Shown here: positions 51,002 through 59,057 of the stretch, piece after piece
How the letters are laid out: every line of letters begins with the position of its first letter
Position numbering within the stretch: the stretch's first letter is position 1
Assembly (NCBI RefSeq): GCF_030848575.1
Contig: NZ_JAVDDX010000002.1
Span: forward strand, 806,001-870,000
DNA length: 64,000 nucleotides
Origin: Haloarcula sp. H-GB4
GTDB lineage: Archaea; Halobacteriota; Halobacteria; Halobacteriales; Haloarculaceae
Direction: 5' to 3'
Program-made: the position numbers and the translations under genes
The notes under the pieces: generated by a model
Seen by the model: only the letters and a program-made list of their open reading frames with translations
The model's database searches: none
Told to the model about the DNA's origin: nothing

Positions 51002-52084
51002 ATGAACTGGACACAGTTTCTTTTCAAGCTGGCCGAGCCGGTGGTACCGCCACGGTTCGTCATCAAGCGGCTGCTGTTGCTCATCCCGGTGCTGTTCGGC
51101 GTGGCGTCGGTCGTCTTCGCGATTCTCCACCTGGCCCCGGGCGACCCGGCTATCATTATCGCTGGCCAGCGAGCGTCAGCCGAACAGCTAGAACAAATAC
51201 GTGTTGAGCTGGGACTTCGGCGGCCGCTCTGGGAACAGTACCTGAGCTTCCTGTGGGACGCGGCACGATTCGACTTCGGCCAGTCCTACAGCATCAGCCG
51301 CGGGAACAGCGTCCGATCGGTCATCTCGGACCGACTCCCGATCACGCTCGAACTCGCGATTTACGGCCAAGCAGCGGGCATCCTGCTTGGACTGCCACTG
51401 GGCATCATCTCCGCGGTCAAGCAAGACTCACTGACGGACCACGTCACTCGGATCGGAGCGCTGACTGGTATCTCGGTCCCAATATTCTGGTCCGGACCGC
51501 TGCTCATCTTGCTGTTCTCGACGTATCTTGATGTGTTCCCGACCAGTGGCCGCATCAAATCGACGCTGTTCCTGCCCGACACTTGGATGCTGTTCGGTCG
51601 TGAACTGCCCCTGACCGGGATGATAACGCTCGATACGATCCTGCTTGGAAACACTGAGGCGTTCCTCTCGGCGGCGCATCACCTGTTCCTGCCGGCGGTG
51701 GTCATCGGCGTCTACTCGACAGCGCTCATCTCGCGGATGATGCGGTCCTCGATGCTCGAAGTCATCCGTCAGGACTACATCCGGACCGCGCGGGCGAAAG
51801 GGCAGGGCGCGAAGATCACGCTGATGAAACACGGCTTCCGGAACGCGCTGATTCCGGTCGTCACCGTCATCGGGATCCAGTTCGGCACGTTGCTGGGCGG
51901 GGCAGTCCTGACCGAAACCGTGTTCGGTATCAACGGGATGGGGCTGACCATCGTCAACGCTATCGGCGTCTCTGACTACCCGGTAGTTCAGGGAACGGTT
52001 CTCACCTTCGCCCTGCTGTTCACGCTTGTGAACCTCCTCGTCGATGTCACCTACAGTTATCTTGACCCACGGATCCAACAATGA
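51002..52084 (+). CDS. ABC transporter permease, DppB type
   Basis: A 360-residue membrane protein with six helices. The BPD-type permease EAA loop is seen as RTARAKGQGAKITLMKHGFRNAL (about 262-284). The N-terminal GDPAIIIAGQRASAEQLEQI and LGLRRPLWEQY are typical of the DppB branch. It begins 20 bp after the binding-protein gene and its stop overlaps the next permease by 4 bases. It has an extended first ~25 residues relative to bacterial DppB. Confidence 0.94.
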   Translation: MNWTQFLFKLAEPVVPPRFVIKRLLLLIPVLFGVASVVFAILHLAPGDPAIIIAGQRASAEQLEQIRVELGLRRPLWEQYLSFLWDAARFDFGQSYSISRGNSVRSVISDRLPITLELAIYGQAAGILLGLPLGIISAVKQDSLTDHVTRIGALTGISVPIFWSGPLLILLFSTYLDVFPTSGRIKSTLFLPDTWMLFGRELPLTGMITLDTILLGNTEAFLSAAHHLFLPAVVIGVYSTALISRMMRSSMLEVIRQDYIRTARAKGQGAKITLMKHGFRNALIPVVTVIGIQFGTLLGGAVLTETVFGINGMGLTIVNAIGVSDYPVVQGTVLTFALLFTLVNLLVDVTYSYLDPRIQQ

Positions 52085-53010
52085 GTACGGACACCGAGAC
52101 ACGGGGGACGCTGGGACGCCTGCGGGCGTCCCCGTTCCTCGCCGACCTGCTGACGAACCGCCTCGCCGTCGTCGGGCTGACGATCATCCTCAGTATGGCC
52201 GCCGTCGCCATCTACGCCCGCGTGACATACGATGTCGGCGCACTTGCCAGCTCACAGCTCGGGACCGAAATCGCTGACCGCGCACCGCCCGGCTGGCTCG
52301 GTCCCGCGCCCGCGAACCAGCAGTTGTTCGGCACAGACGCGGCGGCACGTGACATCTACAAGCGGAGTCTGTACGGTGCGTGGCTGGCCCTGAAATTCGG
52401 GACGATCACGGTCGGGACCTCAACGACCGTGGGTGTCGGACTGGGCATTATTGCAGCATACTACGGCGACGTGACCGACAACGTCATCATGCGGACGATG
52501 GACGTGCTGCTGGCGTTCCCGCCGCTGTTGCTCGCACTCGCGCTGGTCGCCATTTTCCCGCGAGATCTTGGACTCTGGCGGGCCGTGGCGGCGCTCGTGC
52601 TGGTGTACACGCCGCGGTTCGCTCGAGTCGTTCGGGGAGCCGCACTCAAAGTGCTTGAAGACGAGTACGTCGACGCCACGGTCGCGCTTGGCGCGACTGA
52701 TCCGCGAGTTCTCATCCGGCATATCCTACCGAATACGCTCGCGCCGATTACCGTCCAGTCCACGCTGAACTTCGGACTCGCCATCATCGACCTCGCTGCA
52801 CTGTCGTTTCTTGGGTTCGGTGCACAGGCAGGGTCGCCATCGTGGGGACTGATGCTTTCCCGCGGTGTCGAGAACGGCCTCCTGACCGGCGAGTGGTGGC
52901 TCTCCTTCTTCCCGGGGCTGTTCCTCGCTATCACCGTGCTCGGGTTCAATCTGCTCGGTGACGGGATGCGCGACGCGCTCGATCCGCGGATGCGCGACGC
53001 GGTTGACTGA
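52081..53010 (+). CDS. ABC transporter permease, DppC type
   Basis: A 309-residue six-helix permease. The signature GTDAAARDIYKRSLYG (about 83-98) marks the DppC branch, and the EAA loop is VDATVALGATDPRVLIRHILPN (about 198-219). It pairs with the upstream DppB-type protein to form the membrane channel for peptides. It overlaps its neighbours at both ends (4 bases upstream, 1 base downstream), so the operon extends to the next gene. Confidence 0.94.
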   Translation: MSTDTETRGTLGRLRASPFLADLLTNRLAVVGLTIILSMAAVAIYARVTYDVGALASSQLGTEIADRAPPGWLGPAPANQQLFGTDAAARDIYKRSLYGAWLALKFGTITVGTSTTVGVGLGIIAAYYGDVTDNVIMRTMDVLLAFPPLLLALALVAIFPRDLGLWRAVAALVLVYTPRFARVVRGAALKVLEDEYVDATVALGATDPRVLIRHILPNTLAPITVQSTLNFGLAIIDLAALSFLGFGAQAGSPSWGLMLSRGVENGLLTGEWWLSFFPGLFLAITVLGFNLLGDGMRDALDPRMRDAVD

Positions 53011-53375
53011 TGGCCCAGCGCGGTTCCCCACCGCGGCTCCGGCAGTACGTCGCGGTCCGGGCGCGACTGGTTGGGAGCGGGCTAGTCGTCGGCCTCCTGC
53101 TTGGTGGCCTCGGAATGGTGGGCTGGACGCTCTACACCGGTGATGCACGGTCGAGTGAAGCGACGGTGTTCGCCCTCGGCGCACTGGTGTTCGGCTTTGG
53201 CCTGCTGGGCTGGTCCGGGTCGATACTCGCCGGCCGCGGCATCGAAGCCATGCAGGAACACATGGACACACGAAGCAACTGGACCGAGCGCGACTCGCGG
53301 CGGGCAATGGCCCGGCTCTGTGGCGGTGGCGGCGGGATAATGGTGGGGACGTCCGTCGTCGCGACGTTATTCTAG
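53010..53375 (+). CDS. Small haloarchaeal membrane protein at the end of the peptide-importer operon
   Basis: A 121-residue protein with three hydrophobic segments (about 21-41, 50-75 and 100-121) separated by a charged loop (QEHMDTRSNWTERDSRRAMARL, about 80-101). Its start overlaps the permease stop by one base (TGATG), suggesting it is translated with the importer genes, but its role is unknown. Its last 9 bases overlap the convergent dihydroorotase gene. Confidence 0.68.
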   Translation: MAQRGSPPRLRQYVAVRARLVGSGLVVGLLLGGLGMVGWTLYTGDARSSEATVFALGALVFGFGLLGWSGSILAGRGIEAMQEHMDTRSNWTERDSRRAMARLCGGGGGIMVGTSVVATLF

Positions 53376-54698
53376 CCGCTCGCTGTCCGCACCGCGGACA
53401 TTCTCGCCCTGATGGTCGTAGAACACGTCCTCTTGAGCAGTGCTATCGTCAGCTTCCAGCACGTCGCCGCGCTCGTAGACGACCGTGCCCCGGACCATCG
53501 TCCATTCAGGGAACACCGCATCATGGCCCTCGAACGGCGTCCAGTCGCATTTCGAGTGGAGCGTCGCACCGCTGATCGCGCTCGTCTCGGTCGTGTCGAC
53601 GAGCACGAGGTCAGCGTCCTTGCCGGCTTCGATAGCCCCCTTCTGTGGGATGTCGAACACGTCGGCCGGGTTGCGTGCAGTGAGGTCCCGAACGCGCTCG
53701 TAGGTGAGCCCGCTGTCCGGGTCACAAGCTTCAGCCAGTAGGAGCGGGAGGACCGTCTCGACACCGGGGACGCCCGACGGCGCGTCCCAGATACTGGCGT
53801 CTTTCTCTTCACGGGTGTGTGGCGCGTGGTCCGTTGCGATCATATCGACGGTCCCGTCGACGACGCGCTCGTAGAGCTTTTGGCGGCGTTTTTCGCGGCG
53901 CAGAGGCGGGTTCATCCGCCCGAACGTCCCCAGATCTGAGAGATCTCGCCGCGAGAGCAACAGGTGATGTGGCGTCACCTCGGTCGTCATCCCGGCCTCA
54001 CTGGCGATGTCGACGCCCTCTGGCGTGGACGTGTGGGCGATGTGTATCGTCGCATCGTGTTTCTGCGCGACTGTACAGGCCCGCTCGACGGCCTCCGCTT
54101 CGGCCTTTGCGGTCCGGAACGCGCTCCAAGCGTCGGCGTCGTCACGGGCCCGGGCATCGTCGTTGAAGTAGTCAGCGTCCTCGGCGTGGACGGTGACCGG
54201 CACGTCGTTGTCGGTGGCAGCCTCCAGTGCGTCGGCAAACAGGTCGGCCTCGATACCCATGTCGCCGGTTGAGTCCGCGAGGAACACTTCGCCGAGTGCG
54301 AACAGCCGACGGCGAAGGAGGACGTTCGGAATCCAGTCGGCCGTGACGCCACCGTTGATACCCCAGTCGACGACGGAATCGGCAGCGAACTCGGCCTTCT
54401 GGTCGAACGACTCCCCGTCGATGGTCGGTGGGTCGGTGTTTGGCTGGTCGACGACAGCCGTGACGCCGCCGGCCGCCGCCGACCGGGACCCACTCTCCCA
54501 CGTCTCCTTGTGCGGGTAGCCAGGCTGGCGGAAGTGAACGTGCGCGTCGATCATCCCCGGAAACAGTCGCTTGCCGGTCGCTTCGATGACATGCTGGTCG
54601 GACGCGTCGAGGTCGCGTCCGACTTCGACGATTGACTCGCCACGCACACGGACGTCGCGCTGACGACCGTCCGGTAGCGTCGCGTTACGGATGAGCAT
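53367..54698 (-). CDS. pyrC: Dihydroorotase
   Basis: A 443-residue amidohydrolase-family dihydroorotase (class I), which closes carbamoyl-aspartate to dihydroorotate in pyrimidine synthesis. Metal ligands DAHVHFRQPG (about 51-60) and the conserved HAED, HIAHTST (about 216-222), the TDHAPH motif (about 292-297) and GVPGVET (about 309-315) are present. The N-terminal beta part and C-terminal SKCDWTPFEGH are typical. It ends convergent with the membrane-protein gene by 9 bases. Its closest neighbour on the strand is a lipoate-ligase-like gene 25 bp upstream. Confidence 0.94.
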   Translation of the reverse strand: MLIRNATLPDGRQRDVRVRGESIVEVGRDLDASDQHVIEATGKRLFPGMIDAHVHFRQPGYPHKETWESGSRSAAAGGVTAVVDQPNTDPPTIDGESFDQKAEFAADSVVDWGINGGVTADWIPNVLLRRRLFALGEVFLADSTGDMGIEADLFADALEAATDNDVPVTVHAEDADYFNDDARARDDADAWSAFRTAKAEAEAVERACTVAQKHDATIHIAHTSTPEGVDIASEAGMTTEVTPHHLLLSRRDLSDLGTFGRMNPPLRREKRRQKLYERVVDGTVDMIATDHAPHTREEKDASIWDAPSGVPGVETVLPLLLAEACDPDSGLTYERVRDLTARNPADVFDIPQKGAIEAGKDADLVLVDTTETSAISGATLHSKCDWTPFEGHDAVFPEWTMVRGTVVYERGDVLEADDSTAQEDVFYDHQGENVRGADSERLE

Positions 54699-54722
54699 AC
54701 GCCCAGTCGGCCGGGCGCACCC

Positions 54723-55406
54723 CTAAGTCTCTCGGATAGTGCCCACCGAGACGTCGCGGCCGTCAGCCAGTGACCGCTCCAGCGCTGCGATGACCCGTTC
54801 GGGGTCGTCGGTTCCCCCAGCGTTGGCGATGCTCCCGACGCTCTGGGGGTCGAAGGGGACATCAAGCGCCTCGTAAATCGGGGCCAGCACCTCGGCGATA
54901 GCCACGTGGTCCCGAGCGACGACAATGCCGCCGACAACAGCGACGGACTGGCGGACGCGCTGGGCGAGCCCCGCGATTTTACCGTCGGCCTGAATCGAGT
55001 GGCTCCCCGGACAGAACGCGGCGTCCGGTTCCCCGGTCCGAGCGGTGATGCCGCAGTCGTCAAGCGCGCGCTGCACAGTGGCTTTGGCCCACTCGTAGCG
55101 GTCATCGATAGTCCCTCGCGGGTCCTCGGTCGGGACAGCGAGGGAGAACGAGACAGTCGACCCAGTGTAGGCGACAGCGCGACCCCCAACGGCGCGCTCG
55201 ATGACAGTGTACCCCCGGTCGCGAGCGGCCCGGCACGCTCGGTCGTAGCCGTCGCTGTTCGCGTCACGGCGGCCGAACGCGACCTGTCTGTGCGGTCGCC
55301 AGACTCGCAGGGCTGGCTCGCGGTCTTCGGCGACCGTCTCGGCCATCTCGCGGGTCCGCTCGAAATCGGTTTCGGGGTCGGCGGCGCGGCCCCGTAGCAG
55401 GCGCAT
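54723..55406 (-). CDS. Lipoate-protein ligase A-like (BPL/LplA family)
   Basis: A 227-residue BPL/LPL-fold protein starting at MRLLRGRAADPETDFERTR. Signatures include LRVWRPHRQVAFGRRDANSDGY (about 34-55), RAVGGRAVAYTGSTVSFSL (about 70-88) with the RxxGGRxVxH-like core, and CPGSHSIQADGKIAGLAQR (about 133-151). It transfers lipoyl or octanoyl groups, or is a related ligase. It is the gene upstream of pyrC in a likely operon. Confidence 0.85.
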   Translation of the reverse strand: MRLLRGRAADPETDFERTREMAETVAEDREPALRVWRPHRQVAFGRRDANSDGYDRACRAARDRGYTVIERAVGGRAVAYTGSTVSFSLAVPTEDPRGTIDDRYEWAKATVQRALDDCGITARTGEPDAAFCPGSHSIQADGKIAGLAQRVRQSVAVVGGIVVARDHVAIAEVLAPIYEALDVPFDPQSVGSIANAGGTDDPERVIAALERSLADGRDVSVGTIRET

Positions 55407-55781
55407 AGTCACACCGTACGGCCCCTTCGGATTAAATCGGTCGCCGGTCCAGCAGGTGACCCCACAGCGGTGGATAGCGAACAGGCGACACGTGACCGTC
55501 GCGGCGGGACGTGTCGCGCTCCCGCTGCCCCCGCCGCGGTCGTCGTCAGCGCACACGAAGCGATGGCCCCAGTATGGCTCTTGAACCCTCGGACGAACCA
55601 GGACGCAGTAACGAAACAGGCCATCGTGATGCCGTGTCACAAGTTGTCAGAAGCAGAGAGCGAATGAGACAGAGCAATCCAAAGCCAGGTTTGGTGTACC
55701 GCGCTCGAACTCTGTGAGAGCGCGGCTTTTTCGCCACCGAAAGACTCGCGAACTCGTCTTTCAAGCCTTGCTTCGTGGTTC

Positions 55782-55800
55782 GAGAGAGCTTCGCTCTCTC
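55782..55800. repeat. Perfect hairpin GAGAGAGC/GCTCTCTC
   Basis: Arms at 55782-55789 and 55793-55800 pair perfectly around a TTC loop. Confidence 0.55.
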
Positions 55801-55807
55801 GTCATCA

Positions 55808-55829
55808 CGAGGGGCGCTTGCGCCCCTCG
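55808..55829. repeat. Perfect hairpin CGAGGGGCG/CGCCCCTCG
   Basis: Arms at 55808-55816 and 55821-55829 pair perfectly around a CTTG loop, 8 bases after the previous hairpin. Confidence 0.55.
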
Positions 55830-55952
55830 AACGACTCCGCTCAGCAAGACCACGTTTTTCAAGGAGTGGTGGCGAGCATCGCGAGCCACCCGACGCAGAA
55901 AAAGGTGGTCTTGGACGACAGAGCCATACCGGTACACCCCTAATCGCCGTCG

Positions 55953-56807
55953 ATGGCCGTCACGATACCGCGAGACGTGCTTGTCCAGTACTACCGGTTC
56001 TCCCTGTACAACTCGCCGTTCGACGCCCACGACGAGGGGTGTGCCATCGACCTCTACCCCGACGGCGAACGTGCACCGTCACCAGTCGCTGGCGAGGTCG
56101 TCGATACAAAGACGGTCCAGGCCCCGCCGAAGGCCTACGCCGCCGAGCACGATCACCTCATCGTGATCGATACTGGCGATACTGTGGCGCGGTTACTGCA
56201 CGTCGACCCCGCTGTCGAACCCGGCGAGACAGTGGCCGTCGGCGACGACCTCGGAGCGCTGGTGCGGGCAGGCTTTTTCGCGCCGTGGGTCCCGAACCAC
56301 ATCCACCTCGGCTTCCGCGACCCTGATGCGAACCCCTACCGGGCGTCGGGGTCGCTGCCGGTCGACGTGGCCGTCGACGTGACGCCGCTGTCCTGGGACG
56401 GGACCGGGACCGTCGTCGACAGCGGCGAAACGTGGGCCCGACTTGACGAACCTGCCCATCCGGAACCCCGTGAATCCTTCGTTGGCATCGCCAACGATGT
56501 CGACGGCGACGGCTCAAGCGTTCTCGACGGCGGCTTGCCCCACTACTCGGGTGGTGGTCTGCTGAGTCATGATGGGGTCGAGGCCGCGGCCCTTGCAGGC
56601 CAACACGTCGGGACAGCCGACGGCCGAACGGTCGCATGGGACGACGTGACCGTGCTGGCGAACGGCAACCCGATAACCGGTATCGCGCTGTTCTGTGGCC
56701 GCGAGCGCTTCGGCGCGAAACTCGTTGGCGAGGGCATCGACCTCACCGTCGGCGACGAGGTACGGGTGACCATCGAGCGGGCCGCGGCCGTCGACGACGC
56801 CACGTAG
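55953..56807 (+). CDS. M23/LytM-like metallopeptidase-fold protein without signal peptide
   Basis: A 284-residue protein whose first ~135 residues resemble the LytM/M23 fold: HDEGCAIDLYP (H26 to D33 region), SPVAGEVVDT, LLHVDPAVEPGETVAVGDDLG and the HxH motif NHIHLGFRD (about 112-120). The H, D and HxH zinc ligands are kept. There is no signal peptide and the organism lacks peptidoglycan, so substrate and site are unclear. The C-terminal half (about 150-284) is a separate beta domain. It may be a structural or glycan-independent protein. Confidence 0.78.
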   Translation: MAVTIPRDVLVQYYRFSLYNSPFDAHDEGCAIDLYPDGERAPSPVAGEVVDTKTVQAPPKAYAAEHDHLIVIDTGDTVARLLHVDPAVEPGETVAVGDDLGALVRAGFFAPWVPNHIHLGFRDPDANPYRASGSLPVDVAVDVTPLSWDGTGTVVDSGETWARLDEPAHPEPRESFVGIANDVDGDGSSVLDGGLPHYSGGGLLSHDGVEAAALAGQHVGTADGRTVAWDDVTVLANGNPITGIALFCGRERFGAKLVGEGIDLTVGDEVRVTIERAAAVDDAT

Positions 56808-56875
56808 CTAGACTATCGATAGCGCTCAGTGCAGGTCTGCTTCACCTGTTCATAGGCTGGGCCCTCGCCCATCCG

Positions 56876-57448
56876 TCAGGCGAACGTGAGGTCGTGGCGG
56901 TCAGTCAGTTCGCCGAATAGCCACTCCGCGTGATCCAGTGCGTACTCGCGGTGCTCGTCCTCGATGTAGCCGACGGCGTCCTCAACAAGCACTGGTCGGT
57001 AGTCTCGAAGGCCGGCACTGGACGCGGTGTGGAGTACGCAGACGTTCGCGAGCGTGCCACAGATGATCAAGTCCTTGACGCCGTGGGCGTCGAGCCACCC
57101 CTCCAGTTCCGTCTGGTAGAAGGCATCGTAGGTGTGCTTGACGACGATCAAGTCCTCGTCCTGTGGGTCAAGCTCGTCGACGAGTTCGGTCTCCCAGGAA
57201 TCTTCAACGACGTGTTCGCCCCATCGGTCGAACTCATCGTAGTAGTGGGTGTCCTCGAACTGGTCGGGCGGATGCACGTCGCGGGTGAATACGACCTTCG
57301 CGCCAGCTTCACGGGCACGGTCGATGAGTTCGGCACAGGGCTCGATTGCTGCTTCGCTGTCCGGTGCGTAGAGGCTCCCGTCGGGGTGACAGAAGCCGTT
57401 CTGCATATCAACGACAATTATGGCGGTCTGCGCTGGGTCGAGTTCCAT
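56876..57448 (-). CDS. Cysteine hydrolase, nicotinamidase-like
   Basis: A 190-residue isochorismatase/nicotinamidase-fold protein starting MELDPAQTAIIVVDMQNGF. The catalytic triad is visible as D15 (VVDMQNGF), K in VVKHTYDAF (about 99-107) and Cys in GTLANVCVLHT (about 130-140). Metal-binding motif DVHPPDQFEDTHY replaces the usual D-x-H-x-x-x-H of nicotinamidases in part. It might deamidate nicotinamide to nicotinate; a nicotinate phosphoribosyltransferase gene lies 3 kb downstream. The longer upstream reading is not used. Confidence 0.85.
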   Translation of the reverse strand: MELDPAQTAIIVVDMQNGFCHPDGSLYAPDSEAAIEPCAELIDRAREAGAKVVFTRDVHPPDQFEDTHYYDEFDRWGEHVVEDSWETELVDELDPQDEDLIVVKHTYDAFYQTELEGWLDAHGVKDLIICGTLANVCVLHTASSAGLRDYRPVLVEDAVGYIEDEHREYALDHAEWLFGELTDRHDLTFA

Positions 57449-57566
57449 ACGAGAACCTTGGCAGGGCGCGACTACGAAAGTTACTCTCACGGTGGGGTTC
57501 GGACGGCCCAAACAGACGCACAAAGTCCTTCTGGCCGACGAATGTGGTCACGATGAGCGTGTGACT

Positions 57567-57592
57567 TTTCACTGTGGTAACCTACCGTGAAA
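57567..57592. promoter_or_regulatory. Imperfect inverted repeat before the first surface lipoprotein gene
   Basis: TTTCAC at 57567-57572 and GTGAAA at 57587-57592 form a 6-bp inverted repeat spaced 14 bases apart, ending 4 bases before the ATG at 57597. The interior has the palindromic GGTAACC. It is positioned like an operator near the transcription start. Confidence 0.35.
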
Positions 57593-57596
57593 GTAG

Positions 57597-59057
57597 ATGC
57601 GCCGCCCTTTCGCCCTCGTCGTTCTCTGTGCCGTTGCGCTGTTACTTGCAGGCTGTCAGGCACCCAGTGTGTCGCCCGACCAGACGGAGTCAAGCAACGT
57701 GGATCTGACGCCAAGCGAACCCGCGACCGACTACGGGAGCAACGACTCCGCCCCGGCAGCGCCTGCGACGGACCGGTTGGGCTACGAGAACGGCTACTGG
57801 TACAACGAGTCGCTATCGGTAACAACCGAAGACGGACTGAACGAGACAGAGCGGGAAACCGTCGTTGCCCGAACAATGGCCCGCGTCGAACGGATTCGCG
57901 GGCTGGAGTTCGAAGAGACGGTTCCGGTCTCCGTCGTCTCGCGGGCCGAGTACCGCAACAACACGGGTGGCGGCGAGACCGGCGATTCGCTGCGCCGGTT
58001 TGACAACGTGAAGTTCGAGGCGCTGTTTTTCATCGGTGAGGACCGCGACTCTATTGCGGTCCAGAACAGCAACCGCGGAGAAAGCGTGCTGGGGTACTAC
58101 AGCAGCCAGCGAAGTGAAATCGTCATCGTCAGTGAATCGGCGACACCGACGATTAGCCGGGGGACGCTGGCCCACGAACTCGTCCACGCGCTGCAGGACC
58201 AGCACTTCGGCCTCGAAAGTGACGCGCAGACGCGGGATCAGGTACAGGGTCGGAACGGCATGGTCGAAGGCGATGCCGTTGCTGTCACCCAGACCTACAC
58301 CGACCGCTGTGGCGAGGCATGGCGCTGTATCGACAGGCCTGCCCAGAGCGGCGGTGGTGGCGGTGACCGCCACTTCGGTATCAACTTCATGCAGTATTTC
58401 CCCTACAGCGACGGGCCCGGCCTGATCGGAAATCTTCGAGAACGTGGCGGCTGGAGCGCCGTCAATGACGCTTACGACGACTATCCCGACGGGGCCGCCG
58501 AAGTGACCTATCCCGAGCGCTACCCCGAGTGGGAACCCGAGTCAGTCTCGCTTGCAGACCGGTCCAGCGACGACTGGGAGCGGGTCAGACCCTCGACCGA
58601 CCGCGACCGACCCGACTACGCCGTTGTCGGCCCCTCCGCCATCGCCGGGTCGATGGCGTACACCATCGCCGATGACTACAACGAGTCGAGCGTTGTCCGG
58701 ACGCGGGACGTCATCAACTACAAGGATGGGGCGTTGGACAGCGACGACCCGTACAACTACGACTTGCCCGCGACCGACGGCTGGACCGGTGGCCGGATGC
58801 ACGTCTACGCCAGCGGCGACGAAACGGCATACGTCTGGAAAACGACGTGGGCCAGCGAGGCCGACGCCCGCGAATTCGTCGACGCCTGGACAGCGGTCAT
58901 CGCTCACTGGGGCGGCACTCGAACCACGGACGGCCACTGGGTAATAGCGGAGGACAGTCCCTACACCGACGCTGTTTCGGTCAGGGTCGACGGACAGACC
59001 GTCACTGTGGTGAACGCACCGACAGCCGACGAACTGAGCGAGGTCCACGATGCGTAA
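57597..59057 (+). CDS. HExxH surface lipoprotein (Hvo_1808-like family), copy 1
   Basis: A 486-residue lipoprotein. The signal peptide ends in a lipobox (LLAGC, Cys about residue 19), followed by an acidic linker. The core has repeated YENGYWYNESLSV and an HELVHALQDQHF motif (about 196-207), with a following VEGDAVA that could supply a third zinc ligand. This looks like an HExxH metalloprotease-type active site, but activity is unproven. It overlaps the second copy by 8 bases. The family is known in haloarchaea as surface proteins of unknown function. Confidence 0.82.
   Translation: MRRPFALVVLCAVALLLAGCQAPSVSPDQTESSNVDLTPSEPATDYGSNDSAPAAPATDRLGYENGYWYNESLSVTTEDGLNETERETVVARTMARVERIRGLEFEETVPVSVVSRAEYRNNTGGGETGDSLRRFDNVKFEALFFIGEDRDSIAVQNSNRGESVLGYYSSQRSEIVIVSESATPTISRGTLAHELVHALQDQHFGLESDAQTRDQVQGRNGMVEGDAVAVTQTYTDRCGEAWRCIDRPAQSGGGGGDRHFGINFMQYFPYSDGPGLIGNLRERGGWSAVNDAYDDYPDGAAEVTYPERYPEWEPESVSLADRSSDDWERVRPSTDRDRPDYAVVGPSAIAGSMAYTIADDYNESSVVRTRDVINYKDGALDSDDPYNYDLPATDGWTGGRMHVYASGDETAYVWKTTWASEADAREFVDAWTAVIAHWGGTRTTDGHWVIAEDSPYTDAVSVRVDGQTVTVVNAPTADELSEVHDA

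Larger units (their letters stand above)
55407..55952. other. Intergenic region with hairpins and no gene seen
   Basis: This 546-base region between divergent genes has no convincing coding frame. It contains two perfect hairpins at 55782-55800 and 55808-55829 and several purine-rich, GAGAGC-rich tracts from 55740 to 55910. It could hold a non-coding RNA, a mobile remnant or only haloarchaeal intergenic palindromes. The plus-strand promoter for the following gene would lie near 55920-55950. Confidence 0.35.
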
